Shown: in pieces, positions 1 through 5,463 of the stretch
Layout of the letters: each line of letters starts with the position of its first letter
How positions within the stretch are numbered: the stretch's first letter is position 1
Source of the DNA: an uncultured Ventosimonas sp.
GTDB taxonomy: Bacteria > Pseudomonadota > Gammaproteobacteria > Pseudomonadales > Pseudomonadaceae
NCBI GenBank assembly: GCA_945283395.1
Contig: CALYQH010000102.1
Location: 1 to 5,463 of the forward strand
DNA: 5,463 bases
Direction: 5' to 3'
Translations under genes and position numbers: made by a program
The notes under the pieces: generated by a model
What the model was told of the DNA's origin: nothing
Databases searched by the model: none
What the model saw: only the letters and a program-made list of their open reading frames with translations

Positions 1-165
1 TTTCTTTGCTCATAAAATCATTATAGAGTGAAATGATGTCTATGAATCACACAAAAAAAAATAGCTTTATTAGAAAGACAATCAAATCTTGGGGATAATC
101 ATTTAATAAAAAGAATTCAAAACACAAAACCCAAAATTAATTAAATTGTATTGTTATTACGTTTT

Positions 166-261
166 TTTGAGAAAATTTATCATTATTTATGAGAAACCAT
201 TTCATTTATTATGAGAAATGGTTTCACTATTTTGAGAATTTATTTCATTAATTATGAGAAC
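166..261. repeat. Transposon-end-like repeat block, copy A
   Basis: This 96-bp block matches positions 342-437 in the same orientation with about four mismatches and no gaps. It is built of five units with the core (T)TGAGAA; the GAGAA cores start at 169, 191, 213, 234 and 256, which are steps of 22, 22, 21 and 22 bp, or two helical turns. Most units are followed or preceded by a TTTCA or AT-rich spacer. Regular 20-22-bp arrays are typical of transposase-binding sites at the ends of Tn7- and Tn5053-type elements, which is the inferred role. Unlike copy B, this copy continues into CTGTCGAC rather than a clean CGACA, so its terminus may be damaged. Confidence 0.6.
193..225. repeat. 11-bp perfect inverted repeat inside copy A
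   Basis: GAAACCATTTC at 193-203 is the exact reverse complement of GAAATGGTTTC at 215-225, with an 11-bp spacer. In copy B (369-379 and 391-401) one position has changed. The two arms fall on the second and third array units, so the symmetry may be a by-product of binding-site structure rather than a functional hairpin. No T-run follows, so it is not a terminator. Confidence 0.5.
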
Positions 262-341
262 TGTCGACTATTAAAAGGGGGATAGATCAAAAAAATTTAA
301 CAATAACAGAATAAAGAGGATATTTTTATTATTTCATCATC

Positions 342-442
342 TTTGAGAAAGTTTATCATTATTTATGAGAAACTATTTCACTTATTATGAGAAATGGTTT
401 CACTATTTTGAGAATTTATTTCACTAATTATGAGAACCGACA
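342..442 (-). repeat. Transposon-end-like repeat block, copy B, ending in ACA
   Basis: This is the second copy of the five-unit array, with GAGAA cores at 345, 367, 389, 410 and 432. It ends at 437-442 in CCGACA. Read on the minus strand, the end begins TGTCGGTTCTCATAATTAG, followed by tandem TTCTCAwAAT-type units. A TGT...ACA terminus followed at once by tandem ~22-bp sites is the usual architecture of Tn7/Tn5053-type ends, and the orientation implies an element body at lower coordinates. The family assignment is inference: no matching transposase gene and no second end of the same element are visible here. Confidence 0.55.
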
Positions 443-450
443 AACAACTA

Positions 451-474
451 TGTCAGTTCTCATAGAAATTGAAA
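451..474 (+). repeat. Inverted terminus-like sequence facing copy B
   Basis: TGTCAGTTCTCATAG on the plus strand matches the minus-strand terminus of copy B (TGTCGGTTCTCATAA) with one mismatch over the first 14 bases. A further TGAAA follows at the same distance in both. The two termini point away from each other, with 8 bp (AACAACTA) between the ACA at 440-442 and the TGT at 451-453. Only one unit is clear on this side; no regular array follows. It may be the opposite-type end of a related element whose body extends rightward, or a decayed end. Confidence 0.45.
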
Positions 475-826
475 CTGGACTTGATGTAATTTCAATACGT
501 TATATGTTAGTTATCATTCAAAGCGAAACCATAGATCACAGAATAACAAAAGATATAAAATTCTATAATCATGAAAATGAAACAGCTTTTGTACTCAGAA
601 TGAAATCAATTCTTTTCTTTTCATTAAAAATGATACCATTTTTAATAATTATGTATACTAGTTCATACTTAATCTGAAGCCTTTGTTATTCTTGGTATAA
701 TCAGATTTAATCATTAGCTCAGTGCCAACAACAGTCATTGATTGAGAAGTATATAAAGTTAAAATAGTTTGTAAAAAACTTTGTAGAAATATCTTCTGTA
801 TTTATTAATACCTTAATATTAGAAGT

Positions 827-2632
827 TTAACTTAAATAAAATATTTCACTGTTTGTTCTAAAAGGCAAACTGTGACCATCTGGTATTAGAAACGCATGTG
901 TCATCTCGATGCGTAAATTAGATTCACAATAGCCGTCAGTAATTACTAAAACTGGTCCCTGTATGGGGAAACTGCCTTTTATACAAAGATCTTCTAATAA
1001 AGAAACTCCAGGCTGTAATATAGTGCCTCCTCGTCCTGTAATGGAAAAGCTATGAAGTAGCATTTCAGGAATTACCCAACCAGAGTCATAGGCTTGTGCA
1101 TCACAACAAATAACACGTATTGCATAGACATCTCGGGAAATTGCATAGCTAGAAATAGCTCCCAATGCTTTGCCAAGCAAGTTAAGACTCATTGATCCAG
1201 ATGTATCTAGCAGCACACCAAATACACGTGATTGTGACGTCTCTTCATTAGGTTTCATAATAGATGGTCTTGGAATATCAGGTGTTATACTTTGTCGTCT
1301 AGACGGTCTAGCATAAGTACGGCGTTTTTCTATGGGAGGGAATTGTGCATCAAACCACTGAGCCAGCTTTACATCCCAAGGGATTGGTGGCTGACTGAGA
1401 CTGCGAATTTCCTCTATCAACCCAGCAGGAATAGTACCTCGTTTATGATTATAAAGACAATTATCTAGACCCTGCATTAAGGCTCGACGACAATACTCCT
1501 CCGCATTGGTAAAAATACTACCATTTTCTTCACCTAATAAGTCTGGCTCGTTATTGCCACGCATAGTAATCAATTTTCTCGTACGTCGAATGTCTTTGGC
1601 TAGTGTATCGTAAATTTCTTCTGTCGAAAAAAGCTCTAATTTAGGATCATATAACAATCCTATTTCCGGTGGCTTCCCTACCCCCATACTGATTAACCAT
1701 GAATTAATGGCAAAATCACAGGCAACGTTCCATAGTAAAGGATCCCGACCACGACGGCGGCTTATATGGTTTAGTCCTGCATGTAATAGTTCATGAGCAA
1801 AGATAAAAAGCAGTTCTTTTTCTGTAAGACGCTGTAATGGATTGATCCAAATTTTTTTAGCCGAAACGTCAATAGCTGCAACTGAAACATCATGAAGTTG
1901 GCAGAGCTGCAAGTCTTCTACTACCTCAAATCCTGCTGCTAATGCTCCCAATAAAGGATAGTAACTAATAATTTGTTGTTTTACTTTATTCCCGCGAGTT
2001 AAGGGAATTGCTTCACCTTTTTCATCAATTTTCCCCACTACTTTAGCTAATGCATTATCTACACCGAGTGCAATACCACTTGCTAACAAGCGTTTCCAAT
2101 CAGGTCGACGATAGGCCGTCGCATATAATAATCCGTAAAGCTCAACACCTCCACAAATATGATTATACCAACTAAGCAAATAATTCTGTGTGTTTTGATC
2201 ATTACTAAGCTGATAAAATAAATACTCAATTCCACCACTTGGAATACTAGGGGGCTGATAAATAAGCTCTTCAGGTAACATACCTATTTTTAAGTCTTCA
2301 CAAAAACGATTAGCCAGTAAGAAATTACAAATGTTCCATAACGATTGTTGCTCATTTACTTTTATTTCACCAAACCCCATACTGACTAAGCCAATCGCTA
2401 TGAGTCTAGCCCACTCTTCAGGTTTAGCACGACGCTTGGGATGTAGAGAAATCCTACCTTGCTCTATAAACAGCCAGCCTTGCCATTGCTTATTTTTAAC
2501 ATTACTAAAATCACTATCTTCTTTTACTGTTACCTCACTTAGTAATGGTAAAAAAATTTTATATTTTTTTATCAACTCAAGACCCTCTTGCTGTGCAATG
2601 AGTGCAGAGTTATTCTGCTGTTTTTTAGCCAT
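827..2632 (-). CDS. DUF2201-type metallopeptidase/vWA protein with duplicated peptidase-like domain
   Basis: This 601-residue protein is the partner of the upstream MoxR-type ATPase. Residues 251-345 form a putative zinc-peptidase domain with HELLH at 280-284, then RDPLLWN and an acidic D306 that could be the third ligand. Residues 471-575 form a von Willebrand A-like domain with a MIDAS pattern: D476-T-S-G-S480, a GRGGT loop ending at T537, and T565-D566-G. The C-terminus (HAFLIPDGHSLPF) looks complete. Residues 51-143 resemble 251-345 but lack the HExxH residues, so they appear to be a degenerate copy. Proteins with only the peptidase and vWA parts are, as I recall, nearer 400 residues, so this is a long form. 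No signal peptide or membrane segment is seen, so a cytoplasmic location is likely. The start overlaps the ATPase stop as TAATG and has an AGGA site 8 bp upstream. The metallopeptidase activity and substrate are inferred from motifs only. Confidence 0.9.
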   Translation of the reverse strand: MAKKQQNNSALIAQQEGLELIKKYKIFLPLLSEVTVKEDSDFSNVKNKQWQGWLFIEQGRISLHPKRRAKPEEWARLIAIGLVSMGFGEIKVNEQQSLWNICNFLLANRFCEDLKIGMLPEELIYQPPSIPSGGIEYLFYQLSNDQNTQNYLLSWYNHICGGVELYGLLYATAYRRPDWKRLLASGIALGVDNALAKVVGKIDEKGEAIPLTRGNKVKQQIISYYPLLGALAAGFEVVEDLQLCQLHDVSVAAIDVSAKKIWINPLQRLTEKELLFIFAHELLHAGLNHISRRRGRDPLLWNVACDFAINSWLISMGVGKPPEIGLLYDPKLELFSTEEIYDTLAKDIRRTRKLITMRGNNEPDLLGEENGSIFTNAEEYCRRALMQGLDNCLYNHKRGTIPAGLIEEIRSLSQPPIPWDVKLAQWFDAQFPPIEKRRTYARPSRRQSITPDIPRPSIMKPNEETSQSRVFGVLLDTSGSMSLNLLGKALGAISSYAISRDVYAIRVICCDAQAYDSGWVIPEMLLHSFSITGRGGTILQPGVSLLEDLCIKGSFPIQGPVLVITDGYCESNLRIEMTHAFLIPDGHSLPFRTNSEIFYLS

Positions 2633-3690
2633 TAAGACTTTCCTGCAAGCCTCGGTAAATCACGTGCTATTTCTATTAAAAACCAATCAGGTAACAACTC
2701 TCCATTCTCATTAGGGCCTACTACTGATTGAGCTATTTCTATGCTAATACGTGTTAGCTCTTTAAGACGGTCTTTAGCCGTAACAGCTAAGCGCTTATGC
2801 TCAGAGCGGATTGAAGCTTCATCATTAGGAAGTTCTTTCATTAGGTAGCCTTTAAAAGACTGTGCCAAAAAATAAAGAATATCTCGATCACTTGGTAAGT
2901 CAGGCCATTTTGTTTCACCCTTAATGATGCTAGTAATTGTATGTTTTTGTCTCAACTGTTTGATAAAACCCTTAAAGTTAACGGCATGATTGGGTGAGAG
3001 TAAACCATAGGTAAGTGCTTCTAACATTTCTTCGGGGATATCTTCACCAAAAGAATACAATGCATCGGATAACATATGCCAGCTGCGAGGAGTAGAAAAA
3101 GGCTCCTCATGTTTGGGTGGTTCACTCCATAAATGATCAACTCTTAATTGTATATACTCTACCACCCAAGGATGAATATTACCTTGATTAATTGCCCAAT
3201 CTAACCATTGGCGATGACTCGCTTTTAAATGAATATGCACCATACGGTTAATTAAAGCAGATGGCATTGTTTTTACAATAGCCGCATCTTGGGCTCGGTT
3301 ACCAGCACCTATAACAATAGTATCTTCAGGTAATCTATATTCACCAATTCGTTTTTCTAAAATTAATGAATAAAATGCCTTTTGAATTTCGTGGCTAGAA
3401 GCATTAAGTTCATCTAAGAACAATACAAAGGGTTTTTCTCGAACAATATTTGCAGGTGGAAAGAAACGTGAGCAACCATCCTCTATTTTAGGAATACCAA
3501 TGAGATCTTCAGGAGCTAGCTGGCTTCCAAGAAGAGAAACACATTCCATACCCACTTCATTTGCAAAGTTATTGGCTAATGCACTTTTACCAATTCCTGG
3601 TGCTCCCCACATAAAAACAGGACGCGTGATAGCCACGCTGAGTAGGAAATCAAATGCCTTATCAAGAGATAAATAAATTGCGCCTTTCAT
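2632..3690 (-). CDS. MoxR-type AAA+ ATPase
   Basis: This 352-residue AAA+ ATPase has all the core motifs: Walker A GAPGIGKS at 29-36, Walker B FVLFLDELN at 88-96 (D93, E94), sensor-1 N131 in GAGN, an arginine-finger candidate R149 in SALINRM, and sensor-2 R202 in STPRSW. Residues 203-352 are a helical lid and C-terminal region. The insertion and motif spacing fit the MoxR branch, whose members remodel protein complexes together with a vWA-domain partner. That partner is the next gene: the stop and start codons share one base (TAATG), implying translational coupling and a fixed ratio of the two products. The ATG at 3690 has an AAAGG site 10 bp upstream. No membrane segment is seen, so it is probably cytoplasmic. 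The substrate is unknown. It is not a close match to RavA or to methanol-dehydrogenase MoxR, so I give no gene symbol. Confidence 0.92.
   Translation of the reverse strand: MKGAIYLSLDKAFDFLLSVAITRPVFMWGAPGIGKSALANNFANEVGMECVSLLGSQLAPEDLIGIPKIEDGCSRFFPPANIVREKPFVLFLDELNASSHEIQKAFYSLILEKRIGEYRLPEDTIVIGAGNRAQDAAIVKTMPSALINRMVHIHLKASHRQWLDWAINQGNIHPWVVEYIQLRVDHLWSEPPKHEEPFSTPRSWHMLSDALYSFGEDIPEEMLEALTYGLLSPNHAVNFKGFIKQLRQKHTITSIIKGETKWPDLPSDRDILYFLAQSFKGYLMKELPNDEASIRSEHKRLAVTAKDRLKELTRISIEIAQSVVGPNENGELLPDWFLIEIARDLPRLAGKS
2641..2644 (-). promoter_or_regulatory. Ribosome binding site of the vWA-peptidase gene
   Basis: On the minus strand AGGA lies 8 bp before the ATG at 2632, inside the last codons of the ATPase gene. 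It supports this start and means the downstream gene can be translated both by re-initiation at TAATG and by its own site. Confidence 0.65.
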
Positions 3691-3700
3691 CCATTAGTTA

Positions 3701-3705
3701 CCTTT
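3701..3705 (-). promoter_or_regulatory. Ribosome binding site of the MoxR-type gene
   Basis: On the minus strand AAAGG lies 10 bp upstream of the ATG at 3690, a slightly long but workable spacing. It supports the chosen start; no better in-frame ATG follows until well inside the conserved N-terminal region. Confidence 0.55.
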
Positions 3706-3721
3706 AATCACTTTATTATTT

Positions 3722-3735
3722 GTTGATATATTAAC
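3722..3735. promoter_or_regulatory. Imperfect palindrome upstream of the MoxR-type gene
   Basis: GTTGATATATTAAC is a 14-bp palindrome with one mismatched pair (GTT-ATATAT-AAC), placed 31 bp upstream of the ATPase start in the 145-bp gap where the operon promoter must lie. It could be an operator for a dimeric regulator. In DNA this AT-rich, short palindromes also occur by chance, and I could not place a convincing -35/-10 pair beside it. Confidence 0.25.
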
Positions 3736-3835
3736 AAGAAATATAACGATACTAAAAAGCAACTAATATTTCTACTTGGCTTTTATAAGTGCAGTTATTA
3801 ACTCTATTTAAAATAATTTATGCCTATTATATTGA

Positions 3836-4625
3836 TTAATAGGTATTCTTATCATTAGCAAATAAACCTCTGAATAAAGTAATATTCTCCAAATGCGCTT
3901 TATTATATATTTTATACCTAAGCTTTATTTGCCACAGATGATCAATAGGAAATACCCTCCTAAAAGCTAAGTAGTCAACTAATGTTTTTGAGCTTATTTC
4001 AATAGTTTTGGATATTTTAGCTAAAAAAATATACTTTTCTTTAAAACTACTTATGGCTTCTTCTTTTATTAACCTTTTTTTAGTGATTTTATCTTCAATG
4101 TATTCTATCAACCCTACATTAACCAACTGATAGGTTAATTGTTGATTTATATTTAATATTTTCGCTAATTGAGGGATAGTAAAGTATTTATTACCATTAC
4201 CAGAGGCTTCTTGTATCCAGTTATTAAGCTCTCTTTTGGATATAGCTATTGCTTTTATATTTCTATAATCATTATCTATAGTTACTGCTATTTCTTGATT
4301 TTTAATCTTTTTAAGTAGTTTAGGCAAAGGGTTATCTATTCTTGAGCCTATAATTCGCATAGCGTCAGCAATTAAGACTGTTTCCTCTTGTATATCTGAT
4401 GCTACTTTAAATAGTTCCTTTAAAGACTGTGAGATCTCTTGTGAGGAAAACAGCCATTGAACACTATAATCTTTTTTAGGAGGTATAGTCTTAGAAAAAT
4501 ACCCTTCCACTATTACTTGATTAAGTTGCTTTTTAGTAATACCTAATACTTGAATAGCCTGTTTAAAACTTATCCTATCTTTTATTTCTTCTAGCCTTAA
4601 TCTAATAGATGGTCTATATAGTAAG
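3836..4625 (-). pseudogene. 5'-truncated multi-HTH gene, TniQ/TnsD C-terminal-like
   Basis: The open frame formally runs from an ATG at 4792, but the part above about 4625 is antisense to the Mor-like gene, and its translation (first ~55 residues) looks like noise. The credible part starts near residue 58 (YRPSIRLRLEEI) and contains serial helix-turn-helix-like segments at about residues 75-98, 139-162, 205-229 and 255-280, each followed by a short basic stretch or an acidic 'REL/EEAI' helix. This serial arrangement resembles the C-terminal half of TniQ/TnsD target-selection proteins of Tn7-like transposons. The zinc-finger N-terminal TniQ domain is absent. The family call is pattern recognition, not proven; another multi-HTH DNA-binding protein is possible. 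The truncation suggests a non-functional remnant of a transposition module, consistent with the end-like repeats at 166-474. Confidence 0.45.
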
Positions 4626-4871
4626 GTGTTAAATATTGCTTTTAAATTACATGAAAATTGGCAAGGTATATCTATTGTGTTTACTAAAAAGCCACGCCTT
4701 GTCATGGAAAGGTTAAGACAGAAAGCATTGTCTGAATTTAATGGACGAGATACTGCGGCTATTATTAGAAAATATGGTATATCAGAAAACACTTTTTACG
4801 GGTGGCTACGTGAAGAACGTAAGAAAGCGGAAAAAGAACTTGATGAGCAACAAGGTCAGCTTGATTTATAA
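4626..4871 (+). CDS. Mor-family transcription activator, N-terminally truncated
   Basis: The 81-residue frame from GTG 4626 contains the hallmarks of the Mu Mor/C activator family: an ENWQG segment and a beta-strand-like ISIVF (10-19), then the basic linker, the FNGRD motif (38-42), and a helix-turn-helix (43-63, AAIIRKYGISENTFYGW), ending in a charged tail. Family members activate middle or late phage transcription as dimers and are usually about 90-130 residues. Here the N-terminal dimerisation helices are missing. The upstream in-frame sequence to 4554 is antisense to the TniQ-like gene, so the real N-terminus was probably lost at the breakpoint. If expressed, the start could be GTG 4626 or ATG 4704 (55 residues), but neither has a clear ribosome site. 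No other Mu-like phage gene is visible, so it is likely a prophage relic. Confidence 0.6.
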   Translation: MLNIAFKLHENWQGISIVFTKKPRLVMERLRQKALSEFNGRDTAAIIRKYGISENTFYGWLREERKKAEKELDEQQGQLDL

Positions 4872-4999
4872 ACTTTAACTTTCTATCATAAAAATTATTT
4901 AATTCGTCTCAATCACTGCCATAAAATTACTGCATAATTTTAAAAAGCTTTTAATTTTTTATAACAATAAATAACGGCTAATCTATCTATATAACGCAA

Positions 5000-5029
5000 T
5001 TATGACAGTTTTCTCTATTATTTATGACA
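5000..5029. repeat. Two direct TTATGACA boxes 22 bp apart
   Basis: TTATGACA occurs at 5000-5007 and 5022-5029, a 22-bp step equal to that of the end-like array at 166-437, whose units read TTATGAGAA. It could be a regulator site upstream of hsdR or a decayed transposase-binding pair. With only two copies the evidence is thin. Confidence 0.3.
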
Positions 5030-5096
5030 CTAGTAAACACCTTTGTTAAAATGATTTCTCACGCAAAAAGAGTTATCATTACTTAATAATTGTATT

Positions 5097-5103
5097 AAAA
5101 AGG
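5097..5103 (+). promoter_or_regulatory. Ribosome binding site of hsdR
   Basis: AAAAAGG lies 10 bp before ATG 5114. The in-frame ATG at 5123 has no comparable site, so 5114 is preferred, although the conserved family sequence begins only at about residue 7. Confidence 0.45.
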
Positions 5104-5113
5104 CTCTCTAAAA

Positions 5114-5463
5114 ATGTTAGATATGGAAATAACATCAAATTTTGAGTTTCTAAAAGAACATGACCCTCTTTTTTTTCAACTGGCTAGAGGTGCAGAAAAT
5201 GCCTTTGCACGAGACCCTAATACAACCCTTATAAAGCTCAGACAATTAGCTGAGGTAATCGCTAAACAAATAGCTACTTACTGTGCTATAGAGTTTGATG
5301 AACAAACCACACAAGCAGATCTACTTTATCGTATTAACAAAGAATTAACTGTTAATCCTGCTATCTTAGATTTATTCCATTATCTTAGAATAGAAGGTAA
5401 TAAAGCAGCTTACCAATACACAACATCACATAAGATTGCCTTAAATGCACTAAAAGTAGCTCT
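5114..5463 (+). CDS. hsdR: Type I restriction enzyme R subunit, N-terminal part (runs off window)
   Basis: The first 116 codons are visible; full HsdR proteins are usually about 1000 residues or more. The opening segment TSNFEFLKEHDPLFFQLA, followed by AENAF, DPNTTLIKLRQLAE and LFHYLRIEGNKAAYQY, matches the DUF4145-type helical N-terminal domain of EcoKI-like R subunits, which begin similarly with SNFEFLK and DPNTTLIK. The nuclease, DEAD-like translocase and C-terminal domains would lie beyond the window. HsdR cleaves unmodified DNA after ATP-driven translocation, in complex with HsdM and HsdS, which should lie downstream if the locus is complete. Its transcription is opposite to the MoxR-vWA operon. 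A solitary DUF4145-helicase related to HsdR is the main alternative. Confidence 0.82.
   Translation, partial: MLDMEITSNFEFLKEHDPLFFQLARGAENAFARDPNTTLIKLRQLAEVIAKQIATYCAIEFDEQTTQADLLYRINKELTVNPAILDLFHYLRIEGNKAAYQYTTSHKIALNALKVA

Larger units (their letters stand above)
1..826. other. Gene-poor AT-rich region with transposon-end-like repeats
   Basis: I see no convincing protein-coding gene in this stretch. Positions 1-165 are AT-rich sequence without a recognisable element. Positions 166-474 hold the repeat blocks described separately. Positions 475-657 appear non-coding. Positions 658-738 contain a short minus-strand open stretch that may be a gene remnant. Positions 739-826 lie downstream of the vWA-peptidase gene and show no strong intrinsic terminator. 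A plus-strand open frame at 387-677 starts inside a repeat unit and runs across the terminus-like sequences, so I treat it as chance in AT-rich DNA. Confidence 0.6.
4872..5113. other. Intergenic region upstream of hsdR
   Basis: This 242-bp AT-rich gap must hold the promoter of the restriction gene, but I cannot place a consensus -35/-10 pair with confidence. A weak A/T-only hairpin (TTAAAA-AGC-TTTTAA, 4940-4954) followed by a T-run to 4960 might end transcription of the Mor-like gene, though its stem has no G-C pairs. Two TTATGACA boxes 22 bp apart are listed separately. Confidence 0.5.

Noticed and set aside
20..41. Small hairpin (ATCATT...AATGAT)
   Set aside because: A six-pair A/T-rich stem in AT-rich DNA with no associated gene or T-run; expected by chance.
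166..474. CRISPR array
   Set aside because: The repeating cores are short and at 21-22-bp steps with no unique spacers of constant length, which fits protein-binding arrays rather than CRISPR.
387..677. Plus-strand 96-residue open frame
   Set aside because: It begins inside a repeat unit, crosses both terminus-like sequences, has no clear ribosome site and shows no recognisable domain; AT-rich chance frame.
2331..2714. Plus-strand 127-residue open frame
   Set aside because: It is antisense to the well-supported ATPase and vWA-peptidase genes and has no protein-like motif.
4626..4792. N-terminal 55 residues of the 318-residue minus-strand frame
   Set aside because: They are antisense to the Mor-like gene, whose motifs are clear; the CQFSC pair is therefore not taken as a TniQ zinc finger.
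4940..4960. Intrinsic terminator after the Mor-like gene
   Set aside because: The stem is only six A-T pairs, too weak to call although a T-run follows.

Overview
This is an AT-rich bacterial accessory region. The end-of-window gene closely resembles the start of an EcoKI-type HsdR, and Mu-like Mor and TniQ-like remnants are present. Together these suggest a gammaproteobacterium; the genus cannot be named from the sequence. The window looks like a mosaic defence or mobile-element island: two intact codirectional genes on the minus strand, the start of a restriction gene on the plus strand, two broken mobile-element genes that meet at one breakpoint, and a block of transposon-end-like repeats.

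Layout. Positions 1-826 hold no convincing gene. They carry two 96-bp direct copies (166-261 and 342-437) of a block made of five units at 21-22 bp steps. The second copy ends in CCGACA. After 8 bp comes an oppositely oriented terminus-like sequence (TGTCAGTTCTCATA at 451). This looks like the transposase-binding arrays at ends of Tn7/Tn5053-type elements. Positions 827-3690 (minus strand) are a translationally coupled two-gene operon: a MoxR-type AAA+ ATPase (2632-3690), then a 601-residue protein with a zinc-peptidase-like HExxH domain and a C-terminal von Willebrand A-like domain of the DUF2201 type (827-2632). Positions 3836 to about 4625 (minus) are a 5'-truncated multi-HTH gene resembling the C-terminal part of TniQ/TnsD proteins. 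Positions 4626-4871 (plus) are a Mor-family activator that also lacks its N-terminal part. The two truncated genes are divergent and share the same breakpoint. From 5114 to the window end is the N-terminal part of a type I restriction HsdR subunit.

How the genes may work together. The ATPase and the metallopeptidase/vWA protein very likely act as one machine: the ATPase would remodel or load a target presented by the vWA domain, as in other MoxR-vWA pairs. The target is unknown. The most distinctive observation is that the N-terminal half of the vWA protein is a divergent second copy of its peptidase domain, offset by 200 residues, with both zinc-binding histidines and the catalytic glutamate lost. 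With a restriction system next door and transposon-end repeats on the other side, a role in biological conflict is a reasonable but unproven inference.
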